The notes below the pieces were generated by a model. That model was not told the origin of the DNA. It was given only the letters and a program-made list of their open reading frames with translations, and made no database searches. Source: Schizochytrium sp. TIO01 (taxonomy: Eukaryota; Sar; Bigyra; Thraustochytrida; Thraustochytriidae). Taken from it: 64,000 bases of DNA. Shown here piece by piece: positions 1 to 8,957 of this stretch. The stretch's first letter is position 1; every line of letters begins with the position of its first letter. Both the position numbers and the translations under genes were made by a program. The stretch spans positions 1,439,148 through 1,503,147 of the forward strand of contig SMSO01000014.1 in the NCBI GenBank assembly GCA_004764695.1, read 5' to 3'.

Positions 1-325
1 ATACAAAGGCACTAGCAACGCGAATGCGATCCTGATCATGGTGATAAATGGCCCAAGCAAGAAGATCTTAAGCCCTTAAGGCTTTTCTTTTCTTTTATAA
101 GTTCTTGCTCCTTTCGATGCGGCCAATTTTTTGTTCTCAGATTTAGGTGCAGAAATAATTAATTGGTCCAATTCTTCAACGAAATTCTTCTCGAGACTGC
201 AGGACCAATTGCAAAAGCAAAACAATATCGATTGAGGCCACTTGCTCAATCTGCGCGATGGGTAAGAGCTTTCTAAAAAGCTTAAGAACGTTGTTGTGAA
301 GCGCACAACTCGGGAAGTGGTAGAC
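1..325. other. 5' flank of the polymerase eta gene
   Basis: No coding region is supported here. Short reading frames on the minus strand have no ATG start or family resemblance. The last part is presumably promoter and 5' leader of the polymerase gene that begins at 326. No clear TATA box was recognised. Confidence 0.4.
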
Positions 326-1987
326 ATGAGCCTCGGCTCGCGTGTGGTGCTTCATGTAGATGTTGATGGCTTTTATTGCGCCTGTGAGGTGCGTAGGAAC
401 GCAAGCTTGCAAGGAAAACCGCTGGCGGTGACACAGTTCAACAGTGGAGGATTTGTGGCGCTTAGTGTAGAGGCAGCTCGAGCTGGGATACGTAAAGGGG
501 ATGGGATTGGTACTCAAGGCCACAAGAATCTGCCCCAGTTCAAGAACCGTCCTGATGCGCTCCTGGAGTCTGTGATGCAGAAGTGCCCAGATCTCATCAT
601 TATGCCCATGGATACAACATGGTACAGGCAGTGCAGCGAGGATCTTCTTTCCCTAATACAAGAATTTAATAAGGATTTCATTGTCGAAAAAACTAGCATT
701 GATGATTTCTTCGTTGATGTATCAAAAGCTGTTCGTGACGACCCTCAAATAACTTTCGAGAAAGGACGTTTGCGAACTAATAAGAATAATGATGCTGGTG
801 AAGGACTTGCGGAGACATTTCAAAAGGATAAACGAGAAAATCAAATCATTACGTACTGGGGGCTCTCAGACGAAGCATTAGACATTGCTGAGGTTGCTGC
901 ACGAGCTGGACCGTCTACCGCCAGTGCTTGCGTTCTCGCTGCAGATCTTCGTCACTATGTGAAGGATAACCTCGGCGGTATGTCCATTAGTGTTGGCATT
1001 GGCCCTAACAAACTATTAGCACGTTTAGTCAGCAAACGCAAGCTCAGCCCAAATTCACAGACAATCGTACTTGACGAAATGGCACCAAGCGTTGCGGCCA
1101 GCACTAATTTACAGGCTGTGCCAGGTTTGAAGGGTAAACTGGGAAATTGGCTCCAGGAAAAATATGGTCTTCAGAAGCTATCTGACCTTCAAAGCCTCTC
1201 AGACTCTCAGTTATCATCCATAGCACCGGGTAAAGTTACGTGGTTACAACAGCTTGCGAAATGCCAGGATGATACAAGAGTTTTGGAGAGGGGACCCCCT
1301 AAGTCAATAATGACTGAACGATCGTTTCCTCCAACAAGTTCATCATGTGAATCTTGCCAAAAGATAATTTTTCGTCTATGCAAGGATCTCTTGGAGAGGC
1401 TTTGTAAGGAACGAGATAGTCGATCACGTGCACCATCCGCATTATCAGTTCAATGGCGAGTCGGGTATGATGGTCAAAGAATGACGTCCAGACGTCTAAG
1501 TCCATTCCCATGCACGTTGGAAACATCTGATGATGAATCGAATCGCCTTGCACGACTTGTCACAGTAGTTTTGCCAGAAAATACATCCTCAATTAACCGC
1601 ATTGCTCTTCAAGCCTCAACTTTCCAGACCCTGCAAGCAAATAACATCGTTAGTATGTTCTCCCAACAGGTTAAAAGAGAACGACAGAAAAAGGACAAAG
1701 ACCCTTCTTTCAAGGCAAATTCAAACGGGGAAAGTCTGAACGGACTTTCTAAGAAAGCCTCAAGTTTCCCTACACACGATACCCAACCTGATGTACAGAG
1801 TAGAGACGAAGAAGTCATCTCTCTCACCTCCTCAACTGGGTCAGACAATGATGATGAGGTGCTTATTTTGGATACAAGACCGTCTAAGAGGCAAGCTACA
1901 AATTCAAAGTCTTCAAAAAAAACGCAACAACCGTCTATCAAGAACTTTTTTAGATCTTCGTCTAAGCAAGGGAACTTGAAGACTTAA
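326..1987 (+). CDS. POLH: DNA polymerase eta-like translesion polymerase
   Basis: This is a 553-residue Y-family DNA polymerase that would copy past damaged bases at stalled forks in the nucleus. The palm motif HVDVDGFY is at residues 10-17 and the second catalytic motif SIDDFFVD is around residues 124-131. The insertion after that motif, the GIGPNKLLARL segment and the LKGKLGNWL segment fit polymerase eta (Rad30) better than iota or kappa. The C-terminus carries a consensus PCNA-binding PIP box, QPSIKNFF, at residues 535-542. No ubiquitin-binding zinc finger (UBZ) is visible, unlike the animal enzyme. The second acidic residue of the catalytic pair is Asp127 where the family normally has Glu. 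The frame is open back to a GTG at 296, but the first ATG is at 326. Eta over iota is inferred by eye. Confidence 0.85.
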   Translation: MSLGSRVVLHVDVDGFYCACEVRRNASLQGKPLAVTQFNSGGFVALSVEAARAGIRKGDGIGTQGHKNLPQFKNRPDALLESVMQKCPDLIIMPMDTTWYRQCSEDLLSLIQEFNKDFIVEKTSIDDFFVDVSKAVRDDPQITFEKGRLRTNKNNDAGEGLAETFQKDKRENQIITYWGLSDEALDIAEVAARAGPSTASACVLAADLRHYVKDNLGGMSISVGIGPNKLLARLVSKRKLSPNSQTIVLDEMAPSVAASTNLQAVPGLKGKLGNWLQEKYGLQKLSDLQSLSDSQLSSIAPGKVTWLQQLAKCQDDTRVLERGPPKSIMTERSFPPTSSSCESCQKIIFRLCKDLLERLCKERDSRSRAPSALSVQWRVGYDGQRMTSRRLSPFPCTLETSDDESNRLARLVTVVLPENTSSINRIALQASTFQTLQANNIVSMFSQQVKRERQKKDKDPSFKANSNGESLNGLSKKASSFPTHDTQPDVQSRDEEVISLTSSTGSDNDDEVLILDTRPSKRQATNSKSSKKTQQPSIKNFFRSSSKQGNLKT

Positions 1988-2444
1988 TAGAGCTCACGTT
2001 ATAGGAGGACCTCCTAGCAATATTTAATGTCTGAAACTATGGTGATAGTTTTCTGATTTGGTCCTTTGGCATGCTCCAAGTTTATTCTCAAGATAATCAT
2101 TTTATTTTATTTTCTGTCGCATACCATGGACAGTTTGGCTCTAACAAAGTAATTGAGTCTAGCCTAAATAGTCTCTGACAGCCTTGAATTTAATTAGCCC
2201 TGGTTTTGTTTATAGCTCTACAGCATCAGGCTGCATGACGCAAGACTGTCTATCCTACTAGGATAATTTGTACTAATAGCAATCTTTAGCCAACTCCTAT
2301 AATTAGTATACTGGTAGAGAACGACTAGTAATCAGTGGCTCTTGGCAAGGAGCCCTTTGGCCTTTTTTCCTGTGGCGCGCAAAGTTTTTTCGACTTTGGT
2401 CACGAAGTCTACGCAGACTCGCAACTGAAGAAGCGCACGTGATC
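1988..2444. other. Intergenic, POLH to ELP3
   Basis: AT-rich spacer with no gene. It holds two perfect short palindromes: TAGGAGG-A-CCTCCTA at 2002-2016, just after the polymerase stop, and TATCCTA-C-TAGGATA at 2251-2265. The last 100 bases are the Elp3 upstream region. No terminator signal is recognisable beyond general A/T richness. Confidence 0.4.
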
Positions 2445-4673
2445 ATGTCTAAAGCAAATGCTCCAAATCCAGATGCTTCAGGCCCAAAGGCCGCTGGGAA
2501 GCGTGGGTCTTTGAATCCAGAAGATTACAAGAAGACTCCGATTGGGCGCTTCACGTTCAACGAGGATCTTGAAGATATCTACAAGAGCCAAAAACAGCTC
2601 GTATCTGAAGAGAAAAGACCTTTCGCAGAGGAGTTTGTGAAACAGCTGCTTGCATCAAACCCAATGTCTGGAGATGCCCTCAACAAGGCCACCTCACTTA
2701 TCCGGCGCAAGAACAAATTTCCGTGTCATTTCCGCAAGTCCGAGTTACTGCATACGCTTCTTGCCATGCAGGATGAAGGACGAACTGGTGATGATCCAGG
2801 ACGGGTGCAAAATCTACGAAAGCTTCTTGTTAAAAAGTCTGGCAAAAGTAACTCTGGCGTGCTTGTCGTTACCGTGCTCACGAGTCCATATCCTCATGGT
2901 CAAAAGTTTTCTTGTGAATGGAACTGCTACTACTGCCCTAACGAACCCGACCAGCCCCGCTCATATCTTCACGATGAACCCTCTGTTCTTCGCGCAAACC
3001 GTAACCGTTTTGACCCGGTCCTTCAGTTCTTTGATCGTGCTGTGACACTCTCAATGAATGGTCACCCTGTTGACAAGATTGAACTTCTCATCCTTGGTGG
3101 TACCTGGGCATCGTACCCAGTGAGCTATCAGGAAGAATTCATCCGCGACCTCTTTTTTGCTGCCAACACGTTCTATACCCAAGGAAAAGGCCGTGAAAGG
3201 CTTTCCCTTGATGAAGAAAAGGCAATGAATGAACGTGCAAAGTGCAAAATCATTGGCATTACTCTTGAAACACGGCCTGACTGTATTAACCCTGAAGAAC
3301 TGCGCCGCTTCCGACGCTATGGATGTACCCGTGTTCAGCTTGGTGTACAACATACCGATGATGAAATCCTCAAAAAAATCAACCGAGGCTGCACGAGTGC
3401 GGACGTGCGTCATGCTCTTCGTTTGTTGAAAGACTCTTGCTACAAAGTTGATATTCATCTCATGCCAAACTTGCCCGGTGCGACCCCTGCGATTGATCGC
3501 AAGATGTTCAATGAAGTACTAGATGACCCTGGGTTCCAGGCCGACCAGTGGAAAATTTATCCTTGTGAGACCACCCCATGGACCGTAATTCAGAAGTGGT
3601 ATGAAAGTGGGAAATATGTTCCTTACTCAGAAGAAGAGCTTTTCCAGGTTATTATGGAAACCAAGGCTCGGGTTCACCCTTGGATTCGTCTCAATCGAGT
3701 TATTCGTGATATCCCTTCTCAGTATATCTTAGGCGGAGTTGATAACCCAAGCATGCGACAAGTGCTTCAAATAGAGATGGCGAAGGCTGGACAGCGCTGC
3801 CGCTGCATCCGTTGCCGTGAAGTTCGCAACCAAACCCCCGACGCAGACTCTGTAAAGCTTGTGACTCGGAAGTATGAAGGTCAAGGTGCACAAGAGCTGT
3901 TTATTTCTTTTGAGGTGGAGGAGACTGAGACTATCTTGGGCTTCGTGCGGCTTCGATTGCCCTCTTCTACAACTAAGTTTGCTGCTATCCCTGCATCTCC
4001 TCCATCAAACGAAGATGACGACATTATGGTTGAAGATGAGGAACTTGTTGAAGAAGAGGAAGACATAGAGGTAACCGAAGAAAGTTTGGAAGTTATCGAA
4101 GAGTCACGTGGTCGGTCTCTTCTGACCTCAGTTATGCGCCGTCGACGTACGCGTAGCAAAACTCCGACTGCAGCTCTGCGTAAATCTGCGAAAAGGGTAC
4201 CGTCTAGCTCGCATGCCGAGCCAGAACCAAGCTACCGTCGACCCCGAACTGGAACCTCTACTGAGACTGGTGAAGAAGTGCTTGTACCGTTTGCAGAGCT
4301 AAAGGGTGCTGCTTTTGTACGTGAACTGCACGTATATGGCCAACTCATCCCCACACATGGTCTTGATGCCTCTAATGCTCAGCACATTGGGCTTGGCACT
4401 CGTTTGATGGCAGAGGCCGAGCGTGTTGCGCAAGCGCATGGATATACTAAAGTCGCAGTTATTTCTGGCGTTGGAGTCCGTGACTACTACCGCAAATTAG
4501 GTTATGAATTGGAGGGCGAAGGTGAATTTATGATCAAGCATTTCCCTCGCAGTCTTTGGAAGCAGCTTACATTTTTCATTGTCATGACTATTGTCGTGTT
4601 TGCTATGATCTTGCAAATCATCGTCTCTGCGCAAATCGTTTACAAGCTTTTTAATGACTCAATGCACAAGTAG
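2445..4673 (+). CDS. ELP3: Elp3-family radical SAM/acetyltransferase, tail-anchored
   Basis: This 742-residue protein belongs to the Elp3 family, which builds carboxymethyl-type groups on tRNA wobble uridines. The N-terminal radical-SAM domain has its iron-sulfur ligands at Cys157, Cys161 and Cys164 (CEWNCYYC). The C-terminal GNAT acetyltransferase domain has the acetyl-CoA loop HIGLGTRLM near residue 648 and ends around YYRKLGYEL. Two features depart from canonical Elp3. An acidic then basic, Ser/Arg-rich insertion (about residues 520-620) separates the domains. A strongly hydrophobic helix at about residues 708-736 is followed by a short tail, making a tail anchor. A tail-anchored Elp3 on the mitochondrial outer membrane is known from Toxoplasma, and this sequence looks like that subfamily. 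The frame is open from GTG 2439; the first ATG is 2445. Confidence 0.9.
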   Translation: MSKANAPNPDASGPKAAGKRGSLNPEDYKKTPIGRFTFNEDLEDIYKSQKQLVSEEKRPFAEEFVKQLLASNPMSGDALNKATSLIRRKNKFPCHFRKSELLHTLLAMQDEGRTGDDPGRVQNLRKLLVKKSGKSNSGVLVVTVLTSPYPHGQKFSCEWNCYYCPNEPDQPRSYLHDEPSVLRANRNRFDPVLQFFDRAVTLSMNGHPVDKIELLILGGTWASYPVSYQEEFIRDLFFAANTFYTQGKGRERLSLDEEKAMNERAKCKIIGITLETRPDCINPEELRRFRRYGCTRVQLGVQHTDDEILKKINRGCTSADVRHALRLLKDSCYKVDIHLMPNLPGATPAIDRKMFNEVLDDPGFQADQWKIYPCETTPWTVIQKWYESGKYVPYSEEELFQVIMETKARVHPWIRLNRVIRDIPSQYILGGVDNPSMRQVLQIEMAKAGQRCRCIRCREVRNQTPDADSVKLVTRKYEGQGAQELFISFEVEETETILGFVRLRLPSSTTKFAAIPASPPSNEDDDIMVEDEELVEEEEDIEVTEESLEVIEESRGRSLLTSVMRRRRTRSKTPTAALRKSAKRVPSSSHAEPEPSYRRPRTGTSTETGEEVLVPFAELKGAAFVRELHVYGQLIPTHGLDASNAQHIGLGTRLMAEAERVAQAHGYTKVAVISGVGVRDYYRKLGYELEGEGEFMIKHFPRSLWKQLTFFIVMTIVVFAMILQIIVSAQIVYKLFNDSMHK

Positions 4674-5993
4674 CGATGAATTGTCGCTGTTATAGGTCTA
4701 TTATACTAACCTCACATGATGGTTGATCTGACTTGTGCTTTTTCGAATAACATACAAAATCACCAATAGACTAGCATCTATAACCCTTCTTATGAATGTG
4801 CTCTAGGTCGTTATTGTTTCGTTCCAGAGACTCGGCATTGCAGCAAATAAAGAAACCTTCTTTGTTTCTTGTTATGCGCGCTATAAAACCAAAATAAACT
4901 CAAGTCCCGTTCACCTTTAAAATATTACTGATATATCTTTCTGAATCAAGGCTTTCATCTACTTTGTGAATCATTCAGTAAATAGCTCTATTAGAATTGA
5001 CCCCTTGCCTCCATCTTTTTCTATATTGTCACGATCAGACGTCTAGCTCAGACAGAAACAATCACTATAACCCAACATATGAAAATTGTGCCATCAAGAA
5101 ATTTGTTTCTGTTCTACCTACTACTTATCCTAGATGATGCTAAGCAGCTCGACAGTACCTAGGTACTGCTGCTGTCACTCTCCGAGAAACAAGGTAGCCA
5201 AGTATCTAGTTTTTCTTTAAAGCGAGCAATCACATAGGAAGCCAAAAGCCTGTCTTCTTGTTAGGCATTGCAGATGGTGTGTACCATAGCACCTGGTGGT
5301 AATGCCTACAACTGGCGCGACCACTAACTCTATCCTATGTTGCTTTTAATTGATTAAAAACGATTACCAGGCTATATTAGTTAGTAATAGTACCTTTCGA
5401 ATCCAATCGAATTGTTACTAATTAGGCGCCCTACAATGAATCCTTTTGATAGCTAGCTATCCAGCTAGGCATTAGACATTATTTAACTGATACTAGCAGT
5501 AAGGAGGTGCAATGGATGGATAAATATGCAGGCAGGGTATTGTGACCTGACTATTACTTTTAAGACATAATCCTGGTCTCGAGGCCTAGTGATGAGTATG
5601 ACGAAAGTGGTTATCTAAAGTAGCGTTACGTGGAATGAAAGCGTTGAGGTCGTGATAAGATAGGTCAAGCAAGATATGGAAGGGTAAAACTCAGATGTAA
5701 TGATTGAATGATTGAGGCATGCATTTGCCAAAGTGTCTAAAGGAGAACATGTGAGAGTTAATTGTTGTAGTTAAGGTTAGTAGAGCCAAAGTATGAAAAA
5801 GGGGACAAGGCTACCAGGTCAATCAGCCCAACATGGCTGCAAGTATGCTTTTTGCAAAGAATGCGTGCTTTTTGCAAAGCAATGCGAACACGAAATCGTC
5901 CTACGAGGTCAACCTCGCCGCATTCTCACATACGATACATCCAGCAATAATGTGCAAACTCCATGTAAGCAAAATGCAAACGACCTAAGCAAC
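4674..5993. other. Intergenic between convergent ELP3 and ATP5F1C
   Basis: No gene is supported in this 1.3 kb. It contains a perfect 16-bp palindrome at 5153-5168 and a 20-bp near-perfect tandem duplication at about 5846-5879 lying in the probable 3' UTR of the ATP synthase gene. A long open frame that starts near 5793 is only the mirror of the ATP synthase gene. Confidence 0.4.
5846..5879. repeat. Two-copy tandem repeat, unit about 20 bp
   Basis: The 14-mer TGCTTTTTGCAAAG occurs at 5846-5859 and again at 5866-5879, each followed by AATGCG or CAATGCG. It lies about 115 bp downstream of the minus-strand ATP synthase gamma stop codon, so it is probably in or just beyond that 3' UTR. No function is evident. 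Confidence 0.7.
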
Positions 5994-6947
5994 TTATCCC
6001 TGGAGGGACTCAGCACCGGAGATAATCTCGATGAGCTCGGTTGTAATCTTGGCCTGGCGAGCGCGGTTGAAGCGAATGGTGAGCTTCTCCTTCATCTCGG
6101 AGGCGTTCTTGGAGGCGTTCTCCATGGCGTTCATACGCGAAGACTGCTCAGAGGTGGCGCTCTCAACGAGGCAACCGTAGAGCTGGGTAGCAAGACCGAA
6201 CTCGGTCAAGTTGAGGAGCTGCTCCTCAGTGGACTCCATCTCGCCCTCGTACTTGTTGAGGGGGAAGGGCTTCTCGCTGGCAGACTCGTCGTCGGCCTCA
6301 GCGTTGAGAACAGCAGCAAAGTTGGCGTTGGTGTTGATCTCAGTCTCGTAGACAATGGCAGAGACGAAGCGGTTGAAGACGATATTGAACTGATCGGCCT
6401 CAGGGTAAGCCTCGAAGAGACGGTCGACGACGAGGCAGGCCTTGTCAAAGTTCACGGGGGTCTTGTAGAACTCGTTGATCTGGCCGAGGACGTAGTCACC
6501 GTGGGTGCGGACGAGAGGGCCAGAGCCCTTGTCACCGATGATGAAGACCTTGGGGTTAAGGCCCTTGGCGACATCCTTGTCGATGGCGGCCTTGGTGGCC
6601 TTGGCGACGGCAGAGTTGACACCACCACAGAGACCACGGTCGGAGCTAATGACAACGTAGAGGGGGTTCTTGACCTCACGGGCAACAACAACGTCCTCCT
6701 CGGTGGGCTGGGCGTTGAAGATTTTGCTCATGGTAGTGCCGAATGGCCGGCCAAGGTCGAGACGCTCCTGGTCACCGCGGAGCTTGGCGGCACTGACCAT
6801 CTTCATGGAGGCTGTGATCTTACGGATGTTCTCGGTAGAGGTAATACGCATCTGAATCTCCTTGAGGTTCTCAGCGAAGCCACGAGTCTGGATCTTGCCC
6901 ATGGCACCGCCAACGGCAAGGCCGCGAGAAGCAGTACGACCCAGCAT
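5994..6947 (-). CDS. ATP5F1C: Mitochondrial ATP synthase F1 subunit gamma
   Basis: This 317-residue protein is the rotating central stalk of mitochondrial F1Fo ATP synthase. It begins with an Arg-rich, acid-free presequence (about residues 1-25, MLGRTASRG...). The conserved N-terminal helix follows (MRITSTENIRKITASMKMVS). The C-terminal helix with the ARQAKITTELIEI segment is the other half of the coiled-coil stalk. Length and both ends fit the family. The start is the ATG at 6947; the frame runs 16 codons further upstream to a TTG, which is rejected because ATG gives a clean presequence. Codon use is strongly biased, with few stops on the opposite strand, as expected for a highly expressed gene. 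No intron is needed within the coding region. Confidence 0.95.
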   Translation of the reverse strand: MLGRTASRGLAVGGAMGKIQTRGFAENLKEIQMRITSTENIRKITASMKMVSAAKLRGDQERLDLGRPFGTTMSKIFNAQPTEEDVVVAREVKNPLYVVISSDRGLCGGVNSAVAKATKAAIDKDVAKGLNPKVFIIGDKGSGPLVRTHGDYVLGQINEFYKTPVNFDKACLVVDRLFEAYPEADQFNIVFNRFVSAIVYETEINTNANFAAVLNAEADDESASEKPFPLNKYEGEMESTEEQLLNLTEFGLATQLYGCLVESATSEQSSRMNAMENASKNASEMKEKLTIRFNRARQAKITTELIEIISGAESLQG

Positions 6948-8957
6948 CTTGCTAGTAGTAGTAGATGTCAAACAAACAAACAACGACCTCCACAACCTAT
7001 AAATTCACATAAACATACATTTGAAATCGTGAAGAGAATACATGCCACCGACACGTGAAACGAGCCACAAACCGACGCGATGCATGCACAAAAGTATATA
7101 ACAATACACACGTGTAACGATCCACAAAGATTGAGGGTAGCACCCAGAGAAGATCCGCATAGAACAGCAGCGCAACCAGATGATTGCACAGACACGCAAC
7201 AAAAGCAAAACAGCAAGAGTTAAGTAAGCAGAATTTATTAAGCAAGCAGGCAGCGTTCGATACGCAATACATAGCAATCACATAGAAATCATCACCACGT
7301 CAACCATTTTAATTGTACAAACCACCGCGGAGAAAGCCGGAGGTCAGAGCCACATCCACACAGCACCACGAACAAACACACCACACAGAAGCCACGTCGT
7401 AGTGACCCAGCACCAGAATGGATAGAGACGAAGGGAAGCAGCCGCATGGAGACATCACATAGTAGTAAATAAGCAGAGACGACACAGCCAGATAGACGGC
7501 AGTAGCCACAGCCAGCGACCGCAGCGCAGTAGCAGCACCCGAAGTTCAAGGGACCCGTAAAACACACACAACAACTCGTCAGCCTTCCGTCAACGCAACG
7601 CAGACACGCGCCTAACCGCGCGACACTCCCAACGCACCTCTTTGCGCTTCTCGCTCTGCTCTGCTCTGCGCTCTTCGCCCCTCTCTTTGCAGCCAATGTG
7701 CGGCAGCGCAGCCAGGCAGTCGGTATAACTTACTGTCTCTCTGTTTAATCCCCGTCACTGTGCCTATAAATTGACTCCACAGACACAGTAAGGTTCAGTG
7801 TTTGATTACTTTTGTCTCCTCCCAGCACTCTGATAACTATCTTCCTGCTTTCGACTCGGATGGAGGTAAGATATGGGGGTAAAAACTAAACTACCGTGAG
7901 GAAGCTTTACTCTGAAAGGGGGAAATATAAGAGAGTAAAAGATGTAACTACGCAAACTAATCCCAGTGACGGATAATAAAAGCTACAGAGAGAAAACCCC
8001 TAGTGGGGGTAAGCTATAGATAGTAAAATGATTCTCCGGGCACGTTCTTTATTATTATAAGAACGGCATGTTTATAAAAGCAAATCCCGTTCTTTATAAA
8101 GGTGTGGTCTGCTTTTATCTAACGATTATCCTTTCCTTCGTGCAGCTTCTCTACCATGTGCACTAGTGGTATTTGATGGTTCCTATATATCAAACCGTTC
8201 TATTTGATGGGAGCCAATCTATGGTGGTGTTCCATAGAAGTTGCACTGCAGTTTTGTGTTTCTCGGTTCTGCTTTGCCTTTCTGTAGCCTCGTTTTCAGA
8301 CTCTCATTGCTTCTCTGACCGATGCAGATTTATCTCGATGGTCCTACTTCAATGAACATCCGAGTTTAAGGCTACAGCATCAACTAGGTAGTTAAGAATA
8401 AGAATCCGGCGGTGACAAGACAACCCCTTATCAGTTATTGTATTCGATAATCATGAGTGCCAATGATGGTTAGGTCAATCAACCATAGGATATCGGTTAC
8501 AAAACGTCCAGATGGCAAAAATGGGTTATTCAGCTAAAGCAACTTTTATTTTTATTTTTATTTTCAATCTTTCTTTCTTTCTTTTTTATTAATTCTGAAG
8601 AAAGGTTATTCTATTCCTTCACCACATTCTCTGATTGATTCGATTTTTATTGGGCCAACAGCCGTGACTTCGAGCTAGGAGCGAGCAAGAAGCAAATATG
8701 CCTCTGGCTGAGCTTTAGCAGGCCTGATTACTGCACATTTTGTGCTTTGGACTCAACACTACTCAGACCTCTCAAACGTTTTCGATGAATGAATAATGAT
8801 CGATGAAGAATGCTTTGTTAATTAAACTGAGAAAAGAATCGTCCGCAAGTAATTCGGACGCCACAACTTAGGCTGTGCAGATCGAAAACACGAGACTCTG
8901 CGACACGATCTAACCTGGGAGCTGGCATCCCGGCTTTGACAAAACCCTTTTGTCAAG
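6948..8957. other. Divergent intergenic region, ATP5F1C and SUMF1
   Basis: Two kilobases without a supportable gene. Bases 6960-7700 are richer in C and A on this strand and probably hold the leader and promoter of ATP synthase gamma. Around 8042-8064 there is a small hairpin, CGTTCTT-nine bases-AAGAACG, with a further copy of CCGTTCTTTATAAA about 30 bp downstream. Bases 8545-8590 are a T-rich low-complexity tract. The last 200 bp form the FGE upstream region. Confidence 0.4.

Noticed and set aside
296-325. GTG start for polymerase eta, and similar non-ATG starts elsewhere
   Set aside because: Eukaryotic context; the first in-frame ATG gives sensible N-termini in every case.
5793-7058. 421-residue plus-strand open frame
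   Set aside because: It is opposite ATP synthase gamma, whose biased codons leave the antisense frame free of stops. Its translation is Leu/Val/Gly-rich with no domain.
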